Below, one piece after another: positions 20,618 through 32,900 of a stretch of 64,000 bases of DNA (positions are counted from its first letter, which is position 1; each line of letters opens with the position of its first letter). The translations under genes and the position numbers were made by a program. The stretch comes from Cristatella mucedo. Its lineage: Eukaryota; Bryozoa; Phylactolaemata; Cristatellidae. The notes under the pieces were generated by a model, which saw only the letters and a program-made list of their open reading frames with translations, searched no databases and had not been told where the DNA came from. The stretch is taken from NCBI GenBank assembly GCA_009760855.2, contig WPIO01000146.1, positions 622,001 through 686,000 of the forward strand, read 5' to 3'.

Positions 20618-21835
20618 TTAATTCTTCGGACCCCTGTCGCCCCAGAAGGGCTTCGTCCCAGGTCTAGAAGGATGCCTCGAGTAATAAATCCTCGTTGAGA
20701 ATGCCTTCGAGGAGGCAGCCTGCCGCCAGAGTAGCCGAGAAATGTATTCGGCGTCCACGACCTTTAGAAAGGCTTTGGGATCGTTCAGCATGAGGCACTC
20801 CTGCAGGTATTGCCACCAGTCAGTCCGGATAAAAACTCTGTTAAAGCTGTAGCTCCATGTACATGGCAGCTGCTTGGCACCATTCACCACCAGCGCTGGC
20901 CGCCGGCAGAGTGACCCGATGTCGCCAATTCTCTTCGATCTGGTGATGGAGCTAATAAGGCGCAGGATCACCAGTCATGTCTACAAAGGCGCCGTCATGG
21001 GCGACGCCTGGCTCTGCATCTTGGTGCTAGCCGACGACTGGGCGCTCTTTGCTGAGTCCGAGATGAGCCTCCAGCTACTCGTGGTTGGGCGTCGGTGCAG
21101 GCATCATCCCGGCCTCGGTCGCGCTGCAGGTGCGGTGCGTCCAGCAGCTGCCTGAGGACATATGCATACAATACCTGGGAGCCCTGCTAGGGCTCGGGCA
21201 GCCACGGGCGGAGATAGTGCAGGCCTATTACTCCCTTACGGTGACTTAAATCACCTTAAAAGGCCTGCCCTCTCGCCCAATGGCCGAAGCTTGACACTCT
21301 GCGAACGATTCTGGTTCCGAGGCTCGACTCCCTCTGCCACGAATGCTTGGTCTCTCAAGCAGCGGCAAAGACGGCGGACAAGGTCCTCATTAACCTCCGA
21401 AACATCTCCGTGCGGTCTGTTGCGCTTCTTCGCGTCACCGAACTTCTCGTTCAGTGCTTCGAGGGGCCTCGATCTCGACCACCAGTGGTGAAACTCGATC
21501 ACCGTGCACGACACCACGCCTGCCTGTTGCAGGGCTCGCCAGACAAGACTCTGTCGGCCATCGCTCGCCACCTCGTAGACAAGGTCATCGCCGTCGTCAG
21601 CAGCATGCCCAAGACTGAAGAGAAGCTCACGAGCTTCCTCAGTCCGATGACGGTCGGCCATGGGAGTAGGAACGGTCCGGCTTCGCACTGGACGCAAGCA
21701 AGCAAGTGCCTCGTCGGTCTAAGCGGCCGCCTGGAGACACGACCGGTGACGGTGGCTGTCACTGACAATGAAGCTCTGGAACACACCATTGTTTCGAGCT
21801 TCATGGTGTCCAAGGTGCAGGTTCGCTAGCCGGGC
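20618..21835 (+). pseudogene. R2-like non-LTR reverse transcriptase relic
   Basis: Plus strand, several frames. Early RT motifs: KGFVPGLEGCLE (about 20648), then a block resembling KALGSFSMRHSCRYCH or, one frame over, KGFGIVQHEALLQ (about 20770). Next come RRQSDPMSPILFDLVMELIR (about 20905) and the catalytic box LADDWALFAESEM (about 21030). The thumb follows as QYLGALLGLG (about 21165) and TLRTILVPRLDSLCHECLVS (about 21295). Sequence order and motif style fit the R2 or related RLE-type clade, unlike families A and B. Multiple frameshifts and stops make it non-functional. Confidence 0.7.
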
Positions 21836-21989
21836 TAAGGGCCTAGCCTGGACAGAGCAGCCTTACAAAGGTAACGCCAGTCTTGTTGGCCTGGGCAACT
21901 GCAATCGTATAATACTGGACTTCATGAGAACTCCTGAGTGGAATCTCGCGAACTTTTCGGCCGTCACTGGCCCATTGAACAGTAACGCA
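21836..21989. repeat. Block shared with satellite, inside the R2-like relic
   Basis: The 70 bases from about 21895 (ggcctgggcaactgcaatcg) match 19122-19192. Either satellite inserted in the R2-like element, or the satellite picked up part of it. Confidence 0.4.
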
Positions 21990-22290
21990 GAGACGTCACA
22001 GCTCACGTGAAAGTGGACAAGCACTCGGGCATTACCCAGGCACTACTGTTGAGAGGTATCAGGTTGGGATTGGTGAGGCTGTTTGTCATCGGAACTCTTG
22101 GCGGCTGGCTCCCGTAAAACGAGGACTGCATTGAAGACCTCGACATTCCATCCATCAGTGAGCTCACGGCCTTGCCGCAGCATTGCACATCAGATGCCAT
22201 CTCGCGCTCCGTCATCGTGTGGAACTTGTTCCGAAGCCTCGAATCTCGAGTACAACTCGAGGCCCCAGCCGGTCAGAGTACCTCCGCATG
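21990..22290 (+). pseudogene. R2-like C-terminal domain relic
   Basis: The frame around 21995-22290 reads VKVDKHSGITQALLLRGIRL, then VRLFVIGTLGGWLP and SDAISRSVIVWNLFRSLE. The glycine-rich VGTLGGW(L/D)P block and the downstream VW segment resemble the C-terminus of R2-type proteins after the restriction-like endonuclease. One TAA lies after GGWLP. It ends at about 22290 next to a tRNA-like piece. Confidence 0.6.
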
Positions 22291-22295
22291 ATCGC

Positions 22296-22320
22296 CATAC
22301 CACTGAGCTAGGGTAAGACG
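22296..22320 (-). other. tRNA A-box-like fragment
   Basis: On the minus strand tagctcagtggtat is identical to the D-arm/A-box of many tRNAs (for example tRNA-Ala). No credible B box or cloverleaf follows, because the adjoining sequence belongs to the R2-like reading frame. It could be a target-site remnant or chance. Confidence 0.35.
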
Positions 22321-22329
22321 AGTGGTCTT

Positions 22330-23264
22330 CAGGTTAGACGTCTTTACAATATCGGATGAGTGCCAACAGCAATAGGGGAACTATACAAGTCAACAGGGGA
22401 ATGTCCTATACAAAGTAGACTAAAGGGGTGCAAGACGACGAACAAACGGGTTAGTTGGTCAGTCCGCTTCCACAATCCAGCCGTTGTATCGACTCAGTTC
22501 CAACAGTACGAGCATACGCCGTAAAATACCCGGCTAGCTGAGTAACTGCTGGGCAAGTTGGGGTCAAAGTCCACCACAGTCGAGAGCATCCACCGAAAAA
22601 CACCAACTCACGAGGGACCCACAAACACACTACACGGGGAACGAGGAATGTATAAGTCATACAAACGAGCGTGCTATCCAGCTCCACTCTGGCCTTAGGC
22701 ACTCGCTGCCTTGAGTGCGTGGCCGGCCGTATTGCCGGAGCACGCCCTCACCTATCCGGATGCATAACTTGGTGAGACCGGTAGCATCCAACGCCACGAC
22801 TTACTCGGCCTACTTCTCCTAACCTATAGCCCCGGCGACCTCTCTTCACCATACATCCGGCCATGCCATGGGTCAGACCCTGGCTTAGCCAGTGACTCTT
22901 ACCACATTACACCCGTCCTGTCCCAGCCAACTGAACCTAGCATGGTTACAGAATAAATGTCCTTTGCCTCAGGTAATGTTTCCGCCACTTCAAAAAGGCT
23001 ATTCAGAGGCCACTAATTACGAAAGCAACGCTAGACCAAGAGCACTCCCGCAGCTTCGGTCCAGTCTCCCTTCTCTCGTCTCTATAAAAGACAATAAATC
23101 CAGTTTCGGTAGACCAACTAAACTCATATATTGAGCACCTTGAACCTAGTATGTAAGCTACAGTCTGGGCTTTAAGTTAATCGCTCCGTGGTGCCCGCAT
23201 CTCTTAGCTTGCATAGCGACCTCAATTATGCAGACTACCGGGTAAAGTCTAACTTCTTGTTCCA
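22330..23264. other. No recognised feature
   Basis: Moderately GC-rich sequence with short open frames and no domain or repeat that I recognise. Confidence 0.4.
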
Positions 23265-24725
23265 CTTGATCTCTCTTGATCACAAAGTTTTCTCCAAAGT
23301 CTCAAACCTGGCCAGGCATCGCTGGCGCTGCACTGTAATGGTCCAGCTCCGATTACAGTGGAAGAATTAAAGAGAATTGATTTGAATGAACAAAGATCAT
23401 CAGAGAAGCCAACGTAGTACGGGGTAACTCAGGGCTTCGTGCTCGGATCGTTTCTTTTCACTCTACCTCTTGCATATGTGATCACCAAGCATAATCTAGG
23501 CTTTCATGTCCACTCAGCTGCACCTTTGCTTTGATATCTCCCCATTATCGAGCATGTCGAGTTCTCGGCACACCCTCACAGTATTTATTGATGACCTCCA
23601 CACATGAAAGGGGCCAACATTTCTTAGGTTTGACGATGACAAACTAATTTATTAGTTTTGGGAAAACCAAGTGTGATTCAGGATTTGGAAAAACTGGGGC
23701 TCAACTTTTAAAAGTCGATTTTCAATTTAAAGCCAGCTTTTAGTATTAAAGAGCCAACCATTGGAGTATTTTCTAAGCATAAAGGCCGAGTTCAGGTATA
23801 TTTAAAATCTTGGTAATACTATGCTAGCGTTTAAATAAATTCTCTTATTACATAAATAGGGTTAAATGGCTTTTGCACAAGCACCTAAGAAACAAGAGTG
23901 TATTACTTTATAATATTGGACTTTGTTTGAAGAATGCTTGGAGAATGCAATCTTATAAAAGAACTAAGAGTAAAAGGCAGGTGTGTACTTCCTCTGTAGC
24001 TACCGCATGTGCAGCCTTTTGCTTAGTTTGCTTACTCTGCAACTCACTGCTTACTGGCCTACCAGCATGTGCGATCAGGCGATTGCAGCTAATGCAAAAC
24101 TCTGCAGCTAAGCTTGTCTGTCGTAAGCTTCGCAGTTCCCACATTACTCCACTTCTCTCGGACCTGCACTGGCTACCAGTCAAGCAAAGGATTTACTTTA
24201 AGGTTATGTCGCTCACTTTTAGGTCTCTTCATTCTATGGCTCCAGCCTACCTTTCAGATATACTACCCCATCAGGCCAAGCATCGTACCACCCGCTTTTC
24301 GGAATCCAACATTCTCGAAATACCTCGTGCAAACCTTAAATCCTTTGGAGACCGTGCATTCAGCTCGTATGCTCCCAAAGCCAGAAACTCCCTCCCGACC
24401 TGCGTCAGAACATCCCATGACCTGACCACATTTAAAAGAAACTTAAAAACACACCTATTTAGGACAGCCTTTAGTAGGTCCCTGTTATTCGTCCTTGATG
24501 TGCTTATGCGTGCTGACACTGTGCATGCTGCCACTAACCACATTTGCATGCTGACCCTGTGCATGTCACCCCTAACCATGTTACACATTTTGTTTGTTTT
24601 TCAAGCATGATTTTACTTACCATTTAATTGCATTTCCCTTTGCAGCAAATGTAAAGCGCCTAGAAAGAGACTAAGTTCTCTGAGGGCGCTTTATCAAGTA
24701 CTTTGTTATTATTATTATTATTGGG
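23265..24725 (+). mobile_element. LINE family A, 5'-truncated copy
   Basis: Starts in the RT palm (LDHKVFSKVSNL at about 23270; SVLGP-like turn at about 23440) and continues to a long open frame at 23873-24610. Its recognisable part is CNSLLTGLPACAIRRLQLMQ, LHWLPVKQRIYFKV and FKRNLKTHLFRTAF. Ends with 3'UTR, hairpin (24650-24695) and (TTA)n. The first 50 codons of that frame are unrelated sequence, so part of the RT is replaced or deleted around 23750-24040. Confidence 0.8.
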
Positions 24726-25090
24726 TGGAAGAAATTGGATCATGCAAGATAACGGGCGCACGGTTTCGTCTCTATCATTCGCTCTCCGATGGTTTACCCT
24801 CGACAAGAGCTTCACTTTCCTTTCTGCGAAGATAAAAAATGCAGCATCATAATGTTGTATCACTCAATACAATGCAGCTTTTCAAAATCTCTCGAGTCCG
24901 TAACTGAATGCATCACTGAAGTTCACGCTATTGCTCACCTAGTTCTAATAAAAAATTACAAAGATTATGTCTCATAGTGTGCTTGGATAGCATATATCCT
25001 CCTGCTTAGGAAACCAATCACGTGTTTTGTTTGAAATTGGCCTTGAACTCAACAACTGGACCAGTTGCAGTCATATTTGGCTACTTTAGG
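24726..25090. other. No recognised feature
   Basis: Short open frames only. Confidence 0.4.
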
Positions 25091-25094
25091 CTAT

Positions 25095-25825
25095 TTAAAA
25101 ACTCAAAACATTTGGAAGTGAATAGACAGGGATGCCATATCCTATTAGATGCATGTATTTGTGACATCCCATCTCTTTTTCGGTCACTCACCTTGCGAAG
25201 GTTTTCCGAACCATGCAATAAGGCAAATGCAGTTAATGCAAGATGCTGCAGCAAGGTAATCTGTCTTGTGAGCATAGCATTTGCTAGATTAGCTAAAAAC
25301 TCTAATCAAACCACAGTGGCTCCCTACCAAGCAGTGTATCGACATCAGCGTTTGGGTCGCTTTATATTTCGGTGGCTTGATTCTCTTGCTCAAGAGTACC
25401 TAACCGAACTGCTTGCCATTTAGGCTTCGCATCATACCGCTAGCTCCACTGCTGAATTATTTTAGCTGTGCCTCAAAAGTACCTCAAGTTCTTTCTATAG
25501 TTCAAAAAATACCAAAGCCTTTAACTCTTTTTTAACAGACGTCGCGATATCCCCTAACTGAAACACTTAACAATAAAGATTAGGAAGGTTAGACAGTAAA
25601 CAAAGTATCCGCTTCTGAAAGGTTTTGCTGGGTCGCTGTGAATTATAGTTATATGAAAAATAGTTAGCAGCATGGCTGTGAGTTCTGTAGCTAAATCAGT
25701 TGAGGCGTGGATGAGTGAAGTAGTGTGGCATTATAGGTAGTTAAAAATGTAAAGCGCCTACAGAGAGATTGAGTTCTCTGAGGGCGCTTTATCAAGCGCA
25801 TTAGTATTATTATTATTGGAAAGTA
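25095..25825 (+). mobile_element. LINE family A-related, diverged copy
   Basis: gtgacatcccatctctt (25162) and the following 130 bases align with the RT thumb start of family A, with rearrangement. A perfect hairpin tail (25750-25795) and (TTA)n end close it. Its internal sequence is too diverged to follow in detail. Confidence 0.55.
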
Positions 25826-26059
25826 GATAGAAAAATATGCTAATGCAAGAGTCTCAGTTAGCATCCACATTTTGGAAATGAAGTGCCTGACCTAGGATCT
25901 GAATATTCTGTTACCGAACTATTTATTTTCGGGAATAGTACAAACTAAGTACCACTTGTACATTTTCTAGAGGACCGAACGCCACAAGAAAGCTTAAACC
26001 GATGCTGCAATTAATGTAGGCACGAGGTCACCAAGCCACGCCGAGCTTGCTTAGATCAG

Positions 26060-26665
26060 AGCAAGCTTTGGCTTTGGTCTTCTAATAGGCGATGCTGTTG
26101 AACGCCCATCACCACGATGTCGAAATTTAGGTGCCGTTTTGGACAGGTGCCTGCATTTTAAAAGCATCATTGATAAGACTGCTTCTACATTTAGCCATCA
26201 AGTCCTATCGCAATCTAAGATTCAGAGCTGACTACTCAGTGACTTTCAAAAAATGTATATAGCTCCTTAGTTCTGTTTCGGCTTAATTGTTGTAATTAAC
26301 TTTTGGCTGGGTTACCAACAAACCCAGCTAGGCCAATGCAGTTGGCTATGAATATGGCTGCAAGGCTAGTTTTCAAAGCCCTGAGGTTTGACCACGTGTC
26401 TCTTTTTTTAACGCAGCCACGACGGTGGCCAGGATGGCTCATCCTTTTCAGCAGGCCTGAGCTGCTACTTCCATGCTACTCACTGTCTCAACTGCTCTCC
26501 TGACTCATCTATGCTTCCCACTATTTCCTTTTTGAGTCAGATTGTGTGTTGGCTACGGAATGGGTACCGAAAGCTGCTTAGGCTGTGAGTGAGCTATACA
26601 AAAATCTCCTATTTAATGCCCACATGGTCTTTATAGCTTTGTGGAGTTACAGATGGCGATACGTT
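26060..26665 (+). mobile_element. LINE family B 3' part
   Basis: Begins with RNLGAVLDRCL and DKTAST (26125-26200), which match RNLGIVFDSCL of the long family-B copy, then NPARPMQLAMNMAARLVF (26320), a deletion, the 3'UTR with aaagctgcttaggctgtgag, and ggctttgtggag-type end (26635). Frames are broken. No recognised feature lies between 25826 and 26059. Confidence 0.7.
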
Positions 26666-27333
26666 ATATTTTGTTTGGCTGCATATCCGGCGACCAACCT
26701 GATGCCTTCAAAGCCTATTTAGAAGTTTTGATCACACTGAAAAGGATATATTCTAAAAAATTTCCAAACCCAGCTAAACCGTTAAATATATTAAGCCAGT
26801 CTTTATAGTAAGCAGTCACCTCTATTAGACTGTAGACAAACAAGTGCTGATTAAAAGTGTTCAGGAAGTGCAGAATACGATATTGGACTCGAGAAGTCAT
26901 AAAACAGTGCACCACATAGTATACCTGGAGCACACCATGCCTGTCTTCATATAGCATAACGTAGTGGAAGTGCTAAGCGTCCAGGTCTAGAGGTGAACTT
27001 GAGAAATCCTAGAAGTAGTTACTTTATGATATTACGCCACTTGCGATAAGAAAGTCAGCAGACATACAGGAAGAAAAATGGCAAGTTAGGTATTCAGTTG
27101 ACCAGTTTCTTCAGCTTATTTCAATTGTCTACATTAGTTACAATCAATTAAGGAATTGCATTACAATTAAAGCGGGAAAGGTTTAGAGCTAGTGATCCCA
27201 TAATAATTTTAGTAATAATTTTGATCTTGCTTTATAATTCAATAGTTAAAATACGAATAAGACAGAAAAGACCATCTAACATTAAACCGCCTAGCACAGT
27301 CAGTATTTAAAAACGCAGCAAACATCAGCTTAC
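26666..27333. other. No recognised feature; possible intron
   Basis: Unique-looking AT-rich sequence. If the exon at 27334 is real, this is the beginning of its downstream intron. Confidence 0.35.
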
Positions 27334-27756
27334 CTCCATTACTGCAAGCCGACACCTCAGCCCACGCCTTGTCTTCGAATTCCAAGGTCGCAGCAGTTCT
27401 GTTGTTACCAAATACTGAGCATTTCATCCTCTTGTTCCAAGTGGTCATGTCAGAATTTTCGTTTGACCGCAACGTGAGTTCGAACGTAACGGCGAACTTC
27501 TTTTGCATTCTACCCTGGGGAATGCTGCATGCAGTCTGTTGAATATTGTAAAACTGGAGACCAATATCCGTTAGTTGAAAGAGTTGGCCGACAGGGCACA
27601 TTGCTATGCTTGAGGATTTTCCACTGGGGTTGTCTTGCATTACGAGACCCGTCATTGTCGTAAACGTGCCCTCGCTTGATTCGACATTGCAGCTGACTTT
27701 AAAGGTAGATTTCATTGGAATGCACGCAGGTACGGTTATCGAAACGTTTCTGAAAG
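27334..27756 (-). CDS. Candidate host exon, extracellular-type domain
   Basis: A 423-base open segment with an acceptor at its start (ccattcttgtag before 27756) and a donor at its end (GGAG|GTAAGC, GT at 27333-27332). Both borders are phase 1, the usual phase for shuffled extracellular domains. It encodes about 141 residues with six cysteines, for example ITVPACIP, KVSCNVESSEGTF, SIAMCP, TACSIPQ, RMKCSVFG and VSACSNGG, and an N-glycosylation site NVS. The composition suggests a secreted or cell-surface module; I do not recognise the fold. No repeat family of this window overlaps it. It may be part of a large minus-strand gene. Confidence 0.55.
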
Positions 27757-28364
27757 CTACAAGAATGGTAATGTGGTAATCAGCAATGAAAAAACTGTGA
27801 TGTGCCGTGAGCCAGCTATTATTAAAATTTTCAATGGGCAGGATAAAAAAGAAATATATAGTTTTGGTTAGGATGCCTGCACCACCATCGGAGTGAATTC
27901 TTGTGTGCGTGGGCTGTGCTACTCTGCGGTTGGTGTAGCATGTTGACAGTGGCGGGAAGGTTCGTCAAAAGGGTGAACTAGAAGGGTGAAGAGAGCTACA
28001 CTTTCCACTCATCATGTGTAGGAGACGTGACTGGTGACGTAGGTCTCGGCTCAGTCTCGGTGCTCATGAGTGAAAAAAAACTTTACTGCGAGAGCTGTTT
28101 TTACCCCTCATTCAGTTGATTTCGGCGTTGGCAAAAGTCGTGCCTTGCATTTCTTTACATCCTGATGCTCTACGACTGTGGAACGAAGTTCGTCGATTGG
28201 GTGCATTTACTGGACACGGTTGCTAAGTAACACGAGAAACAAAATGACGACCTGGCTGGTGTAATTCTCTTGAATTTAAACGGCAGATCTTTCGCAGGTT
28301 ATGAAAGATTAAAGGAGGCAGGTTAAAGTGACCATAGGAAGGTTTGAGTGACTATTAAACCTAC
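27757..28364. other. No recognised feature
   Basis: No open frame of interest or known repeat; possible intron sequence upstream of the exon at 27334. Confidence 0.35.
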
Positions 28365-28510
28365 GGTAACTGACCCTACGAAAATTGGCAGGTATCAACC
28401 GGCCTATATGAAAATTGATCTATATACCATCCGGCCTGCGACTATTGGATCTAACACAACTAACCTGTACTAACTGGCCAATACGACGACTGATCAATAT
28501 GTCAAGGTAT
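28365..28510 (+). repeat. Degenerate repeats, left arm of an inverted pair
   Basis: Four or five loose units with a (c/a)tacgaaaattg-type start and an accggc end at about 30-base spacing. The first two units align with the reverse complement of 29170-29280: accctacgaaaattggcagg with accctgcaaaaattagcctg, and caaccggcctata with caaccggcatata. Confidence 0.5.
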
Positions 28511-28671
28511 ACAATTAATACAAAATTTTAATTTGCACAAATGATTAAGAATGAATTCATAACTGATATTCTTTTATGCAACAGGATTATTAGTAGGACT
28601 GTTTTTCTCTTAAAAGTGTTAAAAATGTTCATTACATACTATGTAAAATCTATCTTAATGTTAAGTAAATA

Positions 28672-28858
28672 TAAGATAAATATAAATACCAGCTGATTTA
28701 ACAGCCTCCTTTTTTATAGCGATAGAAGAGCCTTGACGGCTATCACCACCGCTTGCAGTAGCGATAAAGAATCGCGCACCACAGGATTCGAACCCACGAT
28801 CTTGGGGCCTAGGTCGTGAAAAGCAAGCACCTTACCTAGTGAGCTATCACGGCTCACT
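28672..28858 (-). mobile_element. tRNA-derived SINE with hairpin body (copy 1)
   Basis: Minus strand: tRNA-like head with A box gatagctcactaggtaaggt (28847 down) and B box gggttcgaatcc (28797 down), a body with two hairpins (12 complementary bases around caag, then agcc/ggct), and an AT-rich end. It aligns over its length with 53826-54010. Lies between two inverted degenerate repeats. Confidence 0.75.
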
Positions 28859-29169
28859 AAAGTTACTCTAGCTTCTCAACTAACTATGCGACAAATATGC
28901 AATGGCGCAAAGACAAGTTAGAACATATATACGACCGTTAGCTTAATCAGCTCGTCGAACTTTTTCGGCAAGCATGTGGTCTCTCTTTGCTTTCCCTCCA
29001 TGATTTGTAAACATTTTTAGGTTTAAAAATAACTAACTTCATACATTATCAATTCTATTTATTATAATAGCTGTTACCTAATCTTCATAATAGTGTATAC
29101 CCTAATTTATATGCATGCATAGTGTGTGATATGATAAAATAGAACCGACCTTCACCAGTTTTATTTATA

Positions 29170-29280
29170 TTGCCTATTACTGATCTGAAGGCCACTTGTC
29201 AAATATCAGTTGTCATATCTATTAATTGTCGTATATGCCGGTTGGTGCAGGCTAATTTTTGCAGGGTGAGTAGTCACAAG
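29170..29280 (-). repeat. Degenerate repeats, right arm of an inverted pair
   Basis: Reverse-complement relative of 28365-28440. The pair encloses about 660-800 bases containing the SINE. It may represent subterminal repeats of a non-autonomous DNA transposon; no terminal sequence or target duplication was found. Confidence 0.45.
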
Positions 29281-29289
29281 TTCAATTGT

Positions 29290-29950
29290 CAGTACATTGT
29301 AAGAAGATAAGGCACACACAAAGCCCAGCATTTATTCCCAATTGCTTCCACACGCATGATGAGTTCTCTAACGAAAAACTCGCATAGGTGAGGAGCCGGA
29401 CATTTAAGTAGCCGACTTAATTTGCTTAGCGTGTGGTATCTTATCTGAACGGACCCAAGGCGGCTACCTACATACGTAACCCTTAGAGTCTTTGTAAATA
29501 TGTGCATCTCTGATGATCCAACTTGATGAGTTGAGGCGGCAGCTGCAGGCAGTTTGCTAGCTTACGTAAGCGGCTTTGCCTGTTTTGGTCCAAATGGAGC
29601 TTTATTGCGACCAGTGAGGCAGGTTTTATCAGTCGCTTTGAGAATGGACTTGCCCAGACCCAAGGCCAGGCTGCTCAGCCCAAGGATGTGAAATGGCCAT
29701 ACGACAACCGGTCTTTTAAATTTGACTACAAACCGATTTGACTAAATGGGTAATCCGAATCATCTGTCTTCGGTTGGTGCAAATAGGTTTAGGGCGCTTT
29801 CCAAACAAAACAAAAGATTAAGTCAAACCGTCGACATCGGTGACCCTGCCGTGTTCCCGATGACTACGGTACTGCTATTGGCTACGATTGACGGGACACT
29901 AAACCTCATGGAAAACCACCTTAGTTGGCACTGGGTGCTCCAGTACGGTG
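29290..29950. other. No recognised feature
   Basis: Short open frames only; no known repeat. Confidence 0.4.
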
Positions 29951-32900
29951 CTTCTCAATGATAATGATAATAATGCACTTGATAAAGCACTCTCAGAGAG
30001 CTCAATCTCTCTCTCTCTCTGGGCGCTTTACATTTGCTGCTTAGGCAAAAGCAATTGAATGGTAAGTAATATCATGCTTGATACACAAGCGAAATGAATA
30101 ACATGGTTAGGGGTGACATGCACAGGATCAGCATGCAAATGTGGTTAGTGGCAGCATGCACAGTGTCAGCACGCATGAGCATATCAAAGACGAATCACAG
30201 GGACTCACTAAATGCTGTCTTAAATAGGTGTTTTTTAAGTTCTTTTTAAAAGTGGTCAATTCAGGGGATGTTAGGTCGCAGGTCGGGAGGGAGTTCCCGG
30301 CTTTGGAAGCATACAAACAATGTGCACGGTCTCCAAAGAATTTGAGGTTTGTACGAGGTATTTATAGACTGTTGGATTCCGACAAGCAGGTGGTACAATG
30401 CTTGGCCTAATGGGGGAGTATATCTGAGAGATTGGCTGGAGCCACAGAAAGAAGTGACCTAAAAGTGAGCGAAAAAACATTGAAGTCGATCCGTTGCTTG
30501 AGTGGTAGCAAATGCAGGTCACCGAGAAGTGGTTTGATATTGCCGCTGCAATGCTCACGACGGACAAGCCTAGCTGCTGAGTGTTGCACCAGCTTCAACC
30601 GCCTAATCGCACATGCTAGTAGGTCAGTATGTAGTGAATTGCTGAAGTCGAGAAGGGATGTCGCGAATGCATGGACCAACTTAGACGTGGTATCAATATC
30701 TAAACTAGCCCGAATTTTAGCAATGTTATGAAGCTGAAAATATGCAGATTTAACTGTAGAGCTGATATAGTCGTCTAACGAGAGGTCGCTTTGGAACATG
30801 ACATCTAGATTTCGAGCTGATTCAACATGAGATATTCTGGCAGAGCACACTGTGAGTGTCTGCCTTTCCAATTACTGAATTACATTGGGTTTGCCCATAG
30901 CTAGTAAGTTAGTTTTATCGTTATTTAGTTTTCAAAAATTTGCAGACATTCTTGTGCGGATGCCATCATAACATGCAGAAAGTGAGTAGAGAGAATTTAT
31001 TGTGCTCCAAGGCTGGGAGTGATCAAAGCAAAGGTACAACTGAGTGTCATCTGCATGAAAGTGACAGCCTAGATTGTGTTTGACATTCACATTGGCAAAA
31101 CGGAGAGTATAAACCATGAAAAGAAGCAGACCTAGCAGGGAGCCCTGAAGTGCTCTATATTTCAAAGGTACTTCAGATGATCTTTATCCATTCACGTCAA
31201 TACTCTGGGGTCTCCCACTGAGAGAGGACCTAAAGCATTGCAGAGCAGTGCCAGTGATGCCCAGGCGAGAAGAGATGCACTCTAGAAGAACTTTGTGATC
31301 AACGGTATCAAAAGCTGCCAAAAGATCAAGTAAAACAGGCAGAGACACTCTACCCATGTCTACATTCTAAAGTAGGTCATTGTATACCCTAAGCATGCTG
31401 ACTCTGTGGATTGATTAGCTCTAAACCCAGACCGGAACTTACTAGCAATATTTGAAGTTTCGATATTTAAGTTCAGCTGGACCACCACGACTCGTTCCAG
31501 TGTCTTCGATAGGAATAGTAGAACGGAAACTCGGCTTTAGTTGCTTAAGTTGTCAATGTCTAGTGTCGCTTTCTTGAGGAGTGGCCTGACTACAGCTTTT
31601 TTGAAAGGTGCTTTAACAGAAACTTAGGTTCATGACTCATTAATGATGTTAGTTATGCATGGCAGCAGCAGATCAATGCAACGTAGGAGCAGGACAGTGG
31701 GAATAGGGTCCAGAGGACTTGTTGTCGTCTTTGTTTTGCACATTACCTTCGGGACTAGATCACTAGTGACCTGCTTAAATGTAGACACTGAGGTGCAGCC
31801 AGGAATCGGATAGCAGCATTATAGTGTGGATTTTGGCATCGCCAGGATGAATTCCACGATCCACGTATATTTTCTGCACGAAAAACGAGAAAAGCGATCG
31901 GCTAGATCATCGCAAGGATCATCAGGTAAGGAGTAATTCTGGGAGCGGTTAAGGAGATGGTTGATCGTCGACCTCAGCATTTTTTGATTGTGCATCTGTG
32001 CTTCAAGAATGCTTCTACAGAAGATAGACTCGGCCTTTTCTAGGACCGATTGGTACGACATACAGTAGTGTTCAAATGCCTGTCGATGGCGTCAGTCCAT
32101 ATATTGTGCATGCTTTTTCAAGCTTGGGCTTAGTATGCCTGGCTAGTTTAATGTCTGTGGTAAACTTTAGGCCGACTAGGCGAGGGCACACAGTGTGCTT
32201 TGTCAGAGGTACAAACTTGTCACACGTGTCACCTAGTGTCCTGTTGTAGCTAGCAACCAATGGTGACAGATCGGGGTGAGGACTGAGAAGCAGAAGCGAA
32301 GCTGATATTCTCGCACGGACCGCTTTGATGTCAATGGTCTTGAGGTTTTAACGATTCACAGGTTGTTTTAGAGGAGTAGGAGGGCATATACTGTAGATTG
32401 TACGAGATCTGCATGTGGTCAGAGAAGCAGGATTTGGTAATAATTGTTGATGACAAAGTGCAGTTGCATGAGAAAATATGGTCGAGTGCATGAACCATTA
32501 TGGGAATAGGGCCCTGCACATGAGCCACAAGACACAATGAGTCAGTCAATGCACGCAATTTGGTGCTGAAAGCGTCAGATAAGTTATCCAAGTGAATGCT
32601 GAAATTACCTATAACGAGGAAAGATCGATTTATTGCATACATAATCGAAATGAGATCAGAGAAATCTGAGATAAAGGAGGATTATGTACCGTGTAGGCGA
32701 TAGACTACTTCCACTATCTGTAGCTCCTTTTCGATTGAGACTAAGACAATTGATTCAAAAGACTGCTTCGAGAGTACTGCAAATGTCTTGAAGTTGAATT
32801 TTGAGCACACGATAATAGCAACTCCACCTCCAGTTTTGATCAATCTACGGGTGTGAAAGAAGGAGAAAACCAGATGGGGTTGCGTCTTTAATTGTCGGGC

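Noticed and set aside
21251-21697. 148-codon minus-strand frame
   Set aside because: The plus strand over the same bases shows R2-like RT thumb motifs, so the minus frame is a shadow.
22205-22320. Complete tRNA gene or SINE on the minus strand
   Set aside because: Only the A-box part is convincing; the would-be B-box region belongs to the R2-like coding sequence and no cloverleaf folds.
23873-24610. 245-codon frame as a host gene
   Set aside because: From codon 57 onward it is LINE-A RT thumb with 3'UTR and tail behind it; the first part is a chance extension.
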